DNA from: Bradymonas sediminis
Lineage (GTDB): Bacteria > Myxococcota_A > Bradymonadia > Bradymonadales > Bradymonadaceae
Length of the DNA: 64,000 nt
NCBI RefSeq assembly: GCF_003258315.1
Contig: NZ_CP030032.1
Span: 1,340,001 to 1,404,000, forward strand
Direction of reading: 5' to 3'
The position numbers were made by a program, and so were the translations under genes. How positions within the stretch are numbered: position 1 is the first letter of the stretch; the number at the start of each line of letters is the position of its first letter. Below, piece after piece: positions 52,562 to 59,645 of this stretch. Under the pieces are notes generated by a model. It was given only the letters and a program-made list of their open reading frames with translations. It made no database searches and had not been told where the DNA came from.

Positions 52562-54340
52562 ATGACATTTTTTGAAGCCGCAATTGAAGTCCTTAGACAA
52601 GCAGGACGCCCCCTCCATTATAAAAAGATCGCCGAATTCGCGATGCGCGACGACTTGCTTTCGCATATGGGCAAGAATCCCGACGCGACCATGGCTCAGC
52701 GCCTTACCCAGGAGATCAAAAGCCAGGGTGAGTCGGTGATCGTGGAGACCCGTCCGGGCGTTTATGGCCTGCGCGAGAGCGAGGTCGAGCGGATCAACGA
52801 AGAGGCTGAGCAACGACTTAAACGCGAAGAAGCCCGTCGTAAGCGCCGCGAAGAGGCCAAGGGCCAGGAAATTGAGGGCGACGAGGACGAAGAGAAGTCG
52901 GAAGACGAGCAGCCCAAGCGTCGTCGCAACCGCCGGCGCTCCAATCGATCGAAGAAATCCTCGGGGAGCTCGTCTTCGCGCAAGTCTTCGTCGCGCGGCA
53001 GCTCGGTGAGCGATGAGTCCTCGGATGATGACGCCTCGGAGAAGAAATCATCGCGCCGTAAATCATCGCGCCGTAAATCCTCGCGCCGAAAGTCCTCGCG
53101 CAGCCGCTCGTCGAAGTCCGAGCCCAACGGCAACGCGATTCCGGTCGACGCCGAGAATATCTCCGACGAAAAGCTCGACACCATCGTCAACGGCAATCTG
53201 ATCACCGACTCGGCGCCGGCCGCCAGCGGCGGTCGCCGCCGTGCACGTGGCGCGGCCCGGCGTCAATTGCCCAAGCCCAGCATTTCGAAGCGTCGTTCGA
53301 CCGCGAAGAAGAGCGTCACGCCTGTTGAAGAGGCCGCGCCGGTCGCGGACGTCGTCGCAGAGACGCCCGAGAAAACCTCGAAGCGCTCCAGCGACTCGAC
53401 CTCGAGCGTGCGCGAATCGGGCCGCAAGCGCAGCCGCAGCCGTCGCTCCGCCCGCTCCTCGAAGTCGCAGAGCACGCGTTCGCAGAGCTCGCGTTCGCAG
53501 AAGCGCTCCGAGAGCGCGCCGCAATCGGCGCCCGCCAGCACCCGTCACCTGAAGAGCGGCCCGGTCCGCCTCGATGGTATCGCGCAGGCTGCCTATACCG
53601 TGCTGCAGGACGGCGAAAAACGCGCCTATAAGATCGCTGATTTGGCCGACGAGATTTTCGAGCGCAAGCTCGTGAAATTCCACACCCATGACGCCTCGGC
53701 CACCGTGCAGGCCGCGCTGGCGAACGACAATCAAATTCGCCAAAAGCGCGGGCATCGTCCGCTCTTTAGCCTGAATAGTGACTCCAAATGGGGGCTGTCC
53801 GAGTGGGGCCTGCCGGCCGCCGCGATTCAGAAAGAGCAGACCATCCTGAGCCTGTCCGAAGAGATTCGCCAGGCGACGCTTGGCGACCTCGGCGAGGCGT
53901 TGCTGGGCGTGAAGAACGAGGCGCTTGAGCATATCGCGCTGACGCTCTTGGAGCGCTTGAGCTACCAGAATATCAAGGTCTCCAAGCGCTCCTCCAGCGG
54001 CGACGTCTACTTCACCGCGGACTGGCGCCAGGGCCTGTCGGATGTGCGCGTATGCATCCAGGTCACGCTGGAGGCGGCCGATGAATTGGGCGCCGACGCG
54101 GTCACCGCGATTCGCGAAACCCTGCACCATTATTCGGCCGCAGAGGGTGTGATTATTCACCTCGGTGAGATCACCCGCGATGCGATCAACGAGAGCCGTC
54201 AGGACGCCAAGGCGCCGATTACCTTGATCGACCGCAAGACCTTCGTTGAGCTTCTCATTCGTCACGGCATCGGCGTCCAAACCTACACGACCCCGATTCT
54301 GATGGTGGATACCGAGTTTATCGAAACCCTGAAGTCATGA
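52562..54340 (+). CDS. Double HARE-HTH protein with degenerate Mrr-type endonuclease domain
   Basis: The ATG at 52562 follows GAGGAG. The 592 residues contain: a HARE-HTH domain (1-73, MTFFEAAIEVLRQAGRPLHYKKIAEFA…VYGLRES), an acidic then very basic histone H1-like linker (about 80-325, with SSRRKSSRRKS repeats), a second HARE-HTH (about 332-415, QAAYTVLQDGEKRAYKIADLADEIF), and a C-terminal Mrr-like restriction endonuclease fold (about 440-592). In that fold, LTLLERLSYQNIKVSKRSSSGDV and ITLIDRKTFVELLIRHGIGV align well with Mrr. However, the metal-site motif 'QxK' reads IQVT, so the lysine is lost, and the acidic strand is weak. I infer a DNA-binding protein that has lost nuclease activity. Its stop overlaps lipB (ATGA). 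Confidence 0.82.
   Translation: MTFFEAAIEVLRQAGRPLHYKKIAEFAMRDDLLSHMGKNPDATMAQRLTQEIKSQGESVIVETRPGVYGLRESEVERINEEAEQRLKREEARRKRREEAKGQEIEGDEDEEKSEDEQPKRRRNRRRSNRSKKSSGSSSSRKSSSRGSSVSDESSDDDASEKKSSRRKSSRRKSSRRKSSRSRSSKSEPNGNAIPVDAENISDEKLDTIVNGNLITDSAPAASGGRRRARGAARRQLPKPSISKRRSTAKKSVTPVEEAAPVADVVAETPEKTSKRSSDSTSSVRESGRKRSRSRRSARSSKSQSTRSQSSRSQKRSESAPQSAPASTRHLKSGPVRLDGIAQAAYTVLQDGEKRAYKIADLADEIFERKLVKFHTHDASATVQAALANDNQIRQKRGHRPLFSLNSDSKWGLSEWGLPAAAIQKEQTILSLSEEIRQATLGDLGEALLGVKNEALEHIALTLLERLSYQNIKVSKRSSSGDVYFTADWRQGLSDVRVCIQVTLEAADELGADAVTAIRETLHHYSAAEGVIIHLGEITRDAINESRQDAKAPITLIDRKTFVELLIRHGIGVQTYTTPILMVDTEFIETLKS
53048..53107 (+). repeat. 15-bp coding tandem repeat (SSRRK units)
   Basis: Three to four in-frame copies of a 15-bp unit (TCATCGCGCCGTAAA and close variants) encode Ser-Ser-Arg-Arg-Lys in the basic linker of the HARE-HTH protein. 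The pattern resembles histone H1/HU tails and could bind DNA non-specifically. Confidence 0.85.
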
Positions 54341-55068
54341 GCAAACGCCTCGAGATCATCCGCCTTGGGGTCGTCCCATACGGCCAGGCGCTCGCGCTGC
54401 AGATGAAGCTGCGCGAGCGCCTCAAGGCGCAGCGCGATGAGGACCTCGTCGGTTATCTCATCGCGCTTGAGCACCCTCCGACCGTCACGCTGGGAAAACG
54501 CGGCAGCTTCGAAGACCTCGTCAATCACGCCTGGCTCCATGCCAACGGCGTTGAGGTCTTTAAGATCGACCGCGGCGGCGAGGCGACCTTTCACGAACCC
54601 GGACAATTAGTGGTCTACCCCATCCTGCGCCTCAGCGCGCTGGGGAAGGGCGTCGTCGACGTGATTCGTGGCATGGCAGCGTGCCTGGGTGAGTCGGTGG
54701 CAGAATATGGCAAGGTCGCGGCCTATGACCTCGAGCACCCCGGCCTGTGGACTCAGGACGAGACCCCGTCGCGCAAACTCGCCAGCGTCGGCATGCGCGT
54801 GCAGTCCGGCGTGACGACCCACGGCGTGGCCATGAATCTGGTGAACCAGATGATCGGGTTTTCGATGATCGTGGTGTGCGGCATGCCGAATACGCCGATG
54901 GCCAGGCTATGCGATTATTTAGACGATGACCTCGATTTCGACACGTTTCGGGATGATTTTCTGGCGCGATTCGGCGCGTTTTTGGAGGTGAATTGCGTGG
55001 ACGGTAAGCTTGAATTACCGCCCCCAGAAGATTGGGTGCTTCCGGACCAGGAGTGGTCGAAGGCGTAG
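54337..55068 (+). CDS. lipB: Octanoyl-[ACP]:protein N-octanoyltransferase
   Basis: LipB moves the octanoyl group from acyl carrier protein to lipoyl domains of 2-oxoacid dehydrogenases and the glycine cleavage system, in the cytoplasm. The 243 residues include RGGEATFHEPGQLVVYPI (79-96; most LipB have Gly where this has Glu87), catalytic Lys147 in SRKLASVGMRV and the thioester Cys181 in IVVCGMP, with GVTTHGVAMNL between. The start ATG overlaps the stop of the HARE-HTH gene by four bases, so translation is coupled. No lipA is nearby. Length is typical for the longer LipB members. Confidence 0.96.
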   Translation: MSKRLEIIRLGVVPYGQALALQMKLRERLKAQRDEDLVGYLIALEHPPTVTLGKRGSFEDLVNHAWLHANGVEVFKIDRGGEATFHEPGQLVVYPILRLSALGKGVVDVIRGMAACLGESVAEYGKVAAYDLEHPGLWTQDETPSRKLASVGMRVQSGVTTHGVAMNLVNQMIGFSMIVVCGMPNTPMARLCDYLDDDLDFDTFRDDFLARFGAFLEVNCVDGKLELPPPEDWVLPDQEWSKA

Positions 55069-55481
55069 ATTAGAGCTAACACAGGACGATCTCGTAGCAC
55101 GCCGGAGGCTCATGATTGGTCACAAATATACCGTGCCAACCGACCGCCGCGTGGGGCGAAGGCCCCACGCTCTTGTAGGGCTTTGGTCCGCAATTCGGGC
55201 TAAGGCCCGGCGGACCTTTTGATGATCGCGATTTAGACCAACCGGCCCCCACGCATTGGCGTGGAATGAGGCTGAGAGCCCTGCAAGAGCCCCAGGGCTA
55301 GCCCTGGGGTGGTGGACGATCGGACAGAATCTGGATTGCATACCGAGGTGTGACCAATTATGAGCGCTGGACCGTATCGGAACAATGCGGTTAGGCGTGG
55401 CGAGAACTTTAAGCCGGTCGGTGACTATTCCAAGGGTTTGCGGATTCGTGATTTCAACTAAAACGAGCCGACGCCAGACCA
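55069..55481. other. Intergenic region containing a palindrome-rich MITE-like element
   Basis: A 413-bp gap between lipB and a small lipoprotein gene is mostly occupied by the element at 55108-55365. The rest (55366-55481) is AT-richer and holds nothing recognised. The open frame covering it on the minus strand follows the palindromes and does not look like a gene. Confidence 0.6.
55108..55365. mobile_element. MITE-like element with 17-bp terminal inverted repeats
   Basis: GCTCATGATTGGTCACA at 55108-55124 and TGTGACCAATTATGAGC at 55349-55365 are inverted copies with one mismatch. The 258 bp between them lack a gene but carry strong internal palindromes: GTGGGGCGAAGGCCCCAC (about 55152-55169), a GGTCCG/CGGACC stem enclosing CGGGC…GCCCG (about 55184-55217) and CCCCAGGGCTAGCCCTGGGG (about 55290-55309). 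Such short elements are mobilised by transposases encoded elsewhere or act as structured RNA. No target duplication was identified. Confidence 0.6.
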
Positions 55482-55919
55482 TCACTTGGCGACTCCAGGA
55501 AGTCCCTGACAGTCAACGGCGTAGAACTCCAGGGTAAACCCTCCATCACGAAATTTGATTGAATTTCTCGTGATTTCCTGAAGCTGAAAAACTTGGGATC
55601 GCTTCTCAGGATTCATTACAATTTGATTATCTTCAATTGCATATATCCGCTTGCTTGGACCATCAACACTGCCGTCGTGATGCACGGAATAGGTCAAGTA
55701 GCTACCATCTGAACGAAAGTCGCAATAGTCTATGGGTGGAGTGTTTGACATGTCGTCAAATATGGGTGGACAATACTTCCACTGGCCCACAATGGCGGAG
55801 TCCAAAGAGGCCGAAGTATCCAAGTTCCGCTTTGTACACGTCACCAATGGTTCATCGGAAAACCCACAACCTTGAACTAAACAGCAGTACAAAATTATAA
55901 GATGATTAAAATATTTCAT
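55482..55919 (-). CDS. Small lipoprotein, unknown function
   Basis: The 145-residue product starts at the ATG at 55919 (AGGAGAA upstream) and has a lipobox LVQGC (Cys 18). The mature part has a beta-rich pattern: SAIVGQWKYCPPIF, DYCDFRSDGSYLTYSVHHDGSV, RIYAIEDNQIVMN, NSIKFRDGGFTLEFYAVDCQG. This is suggestive of a small lipocalin-like barrel stabilised by cysteines. It lacks the long Asp/Thr linker of the other lipoproteins here, and codon use is AT-richer, so recent acquisition is plausible. I cannot name a family. Confidence 0.65.
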   Translation of the reverse strand: MKYFNHLIILYCCLVQGCGFSDEPLVTCTKRNLDTSASLDSAIVGQWKYCPPIFDDMSNTPPIDYCDFRSDGSYLTYSVHHDGSVDGPSKRIYAIEDNQIVMNPEKRSQVFQLQEITRNSIKFRDGGFTLEFYAVDCQGLPGVAK

Positions 55920-56331
55920 CGGTTATTTCTCCTGGTGATGTTCTCGGGGCTTTTTGAAGTGTTTTTGAACAGCCGTTGGTCTCGGTTGCAATATGTGTAT
56001 ATGCGTAAAAATCCTGTTCGCTTAACCGGTCAAATCTCGCACACTCGCCGCGGTTCAATATTTGGGAACGAAGTTCCGAAATACGTGTGGGAAGAGAAAT
56101 ATTTACGGTTGGGTAGATGCGTAAATTTGCCGCCGAATTTTCTATAAATATATATCCAAGACCGAAAGTATCTCCGTTATTTTCACGCACACCCATCGCT
56201 AAACGGCGATTCTTTTTAATATCCCTATGTGCAGTGTCTTTTGCGAGCAAAACGATTTTCTTAATTAAACCTTCATTGGTTTCGAGTTCTAGTTTGCGAT
56301 ATGAGCCAGAGTAGGGATAGGTCGTCAGGGC
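55906..56331 (-). pseudogene. 5'-truncated gene interrupted at the insertion sequence
   Basis: The minus-strand frame ending at 55906 runs back into the left end of the insertion sequence, where it would use IS bases for its first about 20 codons. The native part reads SYRKLELETNEGLIKKIVLLAKD and MGVRENNGDTFGLGYIFIENSAANLRIY, with protein-like content, AT-rich codons and no known domain. No 5' half is visible on the far side of the IS, where the murA terminator begins within about 55 bp. The original N-terminus was therefore probably removed by IS insertion and adjacent deletion. It overlaps the start of the small lipoprotein gene downstream by 14 bp. Confidence 0.55.
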
Positions 56332-57852
56332 GTGGATCTCGTATTGGGTGTGAATCTCATATTGATCACGCCGCCTGAGCTGCTGGCTCAACGCACCGCT
56401 TAAAGCTCGGCATCATCACCTGCATCGCGTCCTCCCATCTGGCGTCCGTCGCCAAGCTTCGCAGCGTCAAAATGGACTGTCCTCCACGGGGCTTCCAGCG
56501 CTGCCCGTTTCGCTTCATTCCCGTCTGCACCAGTTGTTTACAGCAGGCCTCGACGTGTCCGCTGCCGATGGGATGGCCTTTGGCGCGCGCCTCGGCATAG
56601 TTCATTTGGGCCTTGTGATTCGCAATGTAGGTCAACGCCTGGTGGACCGGTTTTTGCCCGCCGACCTCGAGGTTCACAGCTCGCCAGCGTTTGATCGTTC
56701 GCTCTATATTCTCAATGGCATTCGGTGTGTTGAGCAATTCGGTTTTCCATTTGGCCAATAGTTCCTTCGCCTTTTTCGACGTGGAGCGCTTATTGCAAAA
56801 CGCAGTGAGGGCGGCCGAGAGCTTTTCGACAACGTGATAATAGTCGATATAGCGCGCCGCTTCGGGATAATCGGCATCGAGGATGTTGCATAATTCGGCC
56901 GCCCCATCGCTTAAGGTGACGACCTCTAAATCCTCTCGGCGCCCGCCAATCGCCGCCACATGCCACTTCATCTGCTCGCGTAAAATATGGGCACCTTCGC
57001 CCGGCATACGCCCGTATCGAAGCGTTTTAAGTGGCTCGCCTGTGCCGTCGTAAAGAGTCAGCGTGCCGCAATACGCCATGCGCCAGTTCAGCTTCTGCTC
57101 TTCATCGATCAGCAGGCTCACTCGGTCGATGGACACCGCGAGTCGGGCGGCCGCATCGGGTATTTTAAAAGCTTGAATCGTGGCCTCTTCGTGCTGATCC
57201 CGGTCCGCTTCCCAGCGCGCCCCAAGGGTGCGCGCGACGCGCTTAAAGCTATTAAAGGAGTACGCCATTGCTCCCAATTTTTGGGCGACTTTTGAGGCCG
57301 CGCGCTCGGGAAGTTCCTGGGCGATATAGGCCATCGCCTCGGCGCAGCCGGGTGTCCACTTTTTGTGCACCATCCCGACCTTCGCCTCCAGTGGGCAGAC
57401 AATCGCGCCGTTGTGCTCGCCGCTGGGACGATAGACATGGCGCGCCAGCCGAACCTCGCCGCGCTGTGTGTGGTAGGTTTTTTCGACGGGTTTGCTCATC
57501 CGATAATGACACGCCCCATCGACATTAATAAGTGATGCGTCGAGGTCATAGCCGAGTAACCATCGGCCGATTGCCTCAGCTCCGAGCCGGTCGCCCACGC
57601 GGGCAATCTTTAGCTCGGTAATCCTTGGTTCCTCGCTGCTTCGAGCCTGGATGACCGTCTCGATCAGGTCTTCGAAAAACGGCTGAAGTTGCTTGCGAAT
57701 CTCGTCTCGTTCATGCGATTGTTGGACCATGGGGCGCCTCCTTGGCAGTAACTGAGTTCTTGGTCGAAAACAGTTTTGCCATAGACGGCGCTCCTTTTTC
57801 AATTCAACCGGCGGCGACTACGCGTTCAGGCCTTGATAAATACGAGATCCAC
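56332..57852 (-). mobile_element. Insertion sequence, ISKra4 family
   Basis: Inverted ends GTGGATCTCGTATT (56332-56345) and AATACGAGATCCAC (57839-57852) bound a 1521-bp element with a single transposase gene on the minus strand. The left end carries a second, imperfect internal copy (GTGAATCTCATATT) 17 bp further in. No direct target duplication was seen, which may mean flanking deletion. Size, single gene and transposase type fit ISKra4. Confidence 0.8.
56366..57730 (-). CDS. ISKra4 family transposase
   Basis: The start is set at the ATG at 57730 (AGGAGG seven bases upstream), giving 454 residues. The DDE-type catalytic acids fit SIDRVSLLIDEEQK (first Asp), VVTLSDGAAEL (second Asp) and PIGSGHVEACCKQLV (Glu). 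The C-terminal signature YAEARAKGHPIGSGHVEA and MKRNGQRWKPRGGQSILTLRSL is typical of ISKra4. The gene is intact and in frame from start to stop, so the element may be active. An in-frame TTG upstream (57802) adds 24 residues with no ribosome site. Confidence 0.93.
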   Translation of the reverse strand: MVQQSHERDEIRKQLQPFFEDLIETVIQARSSEEPRITELKIARVGDRLGAEAIGRWLLGYDLDASLINVDGACHYRMSKPVEKTYHTQRGEVRLARHVYRPSGEHNGAIVCPLEAKVGMVHKKWTPGCAEAMAYIAQELPERAASKVAQKLGAMAYSFNSFKRVARTLGARWEADRDQHEEATIQAFKIPDAAARLAVSIDRVSLLIDEEQKLNWRMAYCGTLTLYDGTGEPLKTLRYGRMPGEGAHILREQMKWHVAAIGGRREDLEVVTLSDGAAELCNILDADYPEAARYIDYYHVVEKLSAALTAFCNKRSTSKKAKELLAKWKTELLNTPNAIENIERTIKRWRAVNLEVGGQKPVHQALTYIANHKAQMNYAEARAKGHPIGSGHVEACCKQLVQTGMKRNGQRWKPRGGQSILTLRSLATDARWEDAMQVMMPSFKRCVEPAAQAA

Positions 57853-57905
57853 ACCCGACCAGGATTGGTCCGTGGAGAAGATGGGTTGTTAAGAAAGAGC
57901 GCAAA

Positions 57906-57943
57906 TAAAAAGGCCGAGCGATAGAATCGCTCGGCCTTTTTTA
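57906..57943. terminator. Bidirectional terminator of murA
   Basis: AGGCCGAGCGAT pairs with ATCGCTCGGCCT around AGA; an A-run precedes and a T-run follows on each strand. It lies 30 bp beyond the murA stop and about 55 bp from the IS end. Confidence 0.9.
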
Positions 57944-57972
57944 TGCTTTAAAGATGCTGCTGCATCTGTCGG

Positions 57973-59259
57973 TTATTCGACCGGCAGGCGCTCGATCTGC
58001 GCGCCGATGGCCTTAAGCTTTTTGTCGATATTCGCATAACCGCGGTCAATCTGGCGCACGTTATAGATCGTGGACTCGCCTTTGGCGGCGAGCGCCGCGA
58101 TCAACAGCGACATACCGGCGCGGATATCGGGCGACTCAAGGGTGGTGCCGTAGAGTTGGCTTGGGCCGACGACCACGACGCGGTGCGGGTCGCACAAGAC
58201 GATCTCGGCGCCCATGCCGATCAGGTTATCCACGAAGAACATGCGGCCTTCGAACATCTTCTCGAAGAAGAGCATCGTGCCGTGGCATTGGGTCGCCACC
58301 GTGATCGCCACCGACATCATATCGGTGGGGAAGGCGGGCCAGGGAGCGTCGTCGATTTTCGGGATCGCGCCGTGCAGGTCGCGTTTGACCTTCAGCTCGC
58401 GGTCGCCGTGCACGATCATATCGTTGCCCTTGAGCTCGGTCTCAACGCCGAGTTTCGCAAAGACGATGCGGATCATGCGCAGGTCTTCGGGGACCACGTC
58501 CTTGATGGTGAGCTTGCTGCCGGTGACGGCGGCCAGGCCGGCGAAGCTGCCGATCTCGAGGTAATCGGGGCCGATGCGGTGCTCGCAGCCCCACAGGCTC
58601 TTGCTGCCCTTGATGCGCAGGATATTGGTGCCGATGCCGTCGATGCGCGCGCCCATTTTGACGAGCATGCGACACAGACCCTGGACATGCGGCTCGCAGG
58701 CGGCGTTGCGGATGACCGTCTCGCCCTTGGCTGCGGCGGCTGCCATCAGCGCGTTCTCGGTGCCGGTGACCGAGGCCTCGTCGAGGAAGATCTCGGTGCC
58801 GACCAGCCCGTCGGTCTCGAAGATATAGGCTTTCTCGCCGACTTCGATATGGGTGCCGAGCGCTTCGAGCGCCAGGAAGTGAGAGTCGAGTCGACGCCGG
58901 CCGATGACGTCGCCGCCGGGGGGCGGCAATTCGCAGCGACCGGTGCGACCGAGCATCGAGCCCGCGAAGAGGATCGAGGCGCGGATGCGCTGGCATAACT
59001 CGCGGTCGAGATCGGTCTTATTGACCTGTCCAGCCTGAACTTTGACGACGTCGTCAGCCAGCCATTCGAAGGTGCCGCCGAGGTCGGCGATGACCTCGAG
59101 CATGACCTCGACGTCGGCGATGCGGGGGATGTTGTGGAAGGTCACCGGCTCATCGGTGAGGACCGCAGCCGCCAGGCACGGAAGCGCCTCGTTCTTGCTG
59201 CCGCCGGGGGTGACTGAACCGCTGAGCTGGTGGGCTCCCTGAATGACAAATTTTTCCAT
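57973..59259 (-). CDS. murA: UDP-N-acetylglucosamine 1-carboxyvinyltransferase with Asp in place of active-site Cys
   Basis: MurA transfers enolpyruvate from PEP to UDP-GlcNAc, the first committed step of peptidoglycan synthesis, in the cytoplasm. At 428 residues it is full length. Conserved parts include [28 protein letters not shown] (here with EAL rather than NAA), [13 protein letters not shown] and [20 protein letters not shown]. The active-site loop reads [17 protein letters not shown], so position 117 is Asp where most bacteria have the Cys that is alkylated by fosfomycin. This natural substitution is known in Mycobacterium and Chlamydia, where it confers fosfomycin insensitivity. The start at 59259 has a weak GAAGTGAG upstream. 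Confidence 0.97.
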   Translation of the reverse strand: MEKFVIQGAHQLSGSVTPGGSKNEALPCLAAAVLTDEPVTFHNIPRIADVEVMLEVIADLGGTFEWLADDVVKVQAGQVNKTDLDRELCQRIRASILFAGSMLGRTGRCELPPPGGDVIGRRRLDSHFLALEALGTHIEVGEKAYIFETDGLVGTEIFLDEASVTGTENALMAAAAAKGETVIRNAACEPHVQGLCRMLVKMGARIDGIGTNILRIKGSKSLWGCEHRIGPDYLEIGSFAGLAAVTGSKLTIKDVVPEDLRMIRIVFAKLGVETELKGNDMIVHGDRELKVKRDLHGAIPKIDDAPWPAFPTDMMSVAITVATQCHGTMLFFEKMFEGRMFFVDNLIGMGAEIVLCDPHRVVVVGPSQLYGTTLESPDIRAGMSLLIAALAAKGESTIYNVRQIDRGYANIDKKLKAIGAQIERLPVE

Positions 59260-59645
59260 GACTCACTTCAATGCAAAAGTTCTTTGATAACGATGGGATA
59301 AGGACCATCCCCACCCGCAAGATGGCGACCTTTTAGCACGCCGGAGCGTGAACGAACAATGCGGCTTCGCCCGCGCCAGATACTAGCGGTTGGCGTGGGT
59401 ATTCTGAAGCATGATTTCGGCTGGAAATCGACTTCGCGAAATGACGAAAAACAGGGTGGGTTAGCGCGTCCTTCGCCCCTTCGTTGCGATGAGACGCGTG
59501 TTATATCGGTTTGGTGGGGGCGATTATTCCGGTCATTTATATAAAAAAATGGGGGCCACCGGGTGGCCCCCATTATCGCTGCGCTACCTATGTCCGAAGG
59601 GGCGATAGGCGGAGGATTTCCGGCCTATTCTTGCGCTGCGTTAGC
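59260..59645. other. Spacer upstream of murA and downstream of the 5'-nucleotidase
   Basis: A 386-bp gap with no protein-like frame. It should carry the murA promoter in its left part, and holds the nucleotidase terminator at 59541-59575. Nothing else stands out. Confidence 0.5.
59541..59575 (-). terminator. Intrinsic terminator of the 5'-nucleotidase gene
   Basis: ATGGGGGCCACC (59549-59560) pairs with GGTGGCCCCCAT (59562-59573) and is followed on the minus strand by a run of T. It lies about 70 bp beyond the stop. Confidence 0.8.

Noticed and set aside
52222-52575. Plus-strand 117-codon frame in the gap after rpmE2
   Set aside because: Arg-rich, no domain, no ribosome site, and it runs past the start of the HARE-HTH gene.
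55120-55485. Minus-strand frame over the MITE-like element
   Set aside because: Its coding content follows the internal palindromes, and it has no ribosome site.
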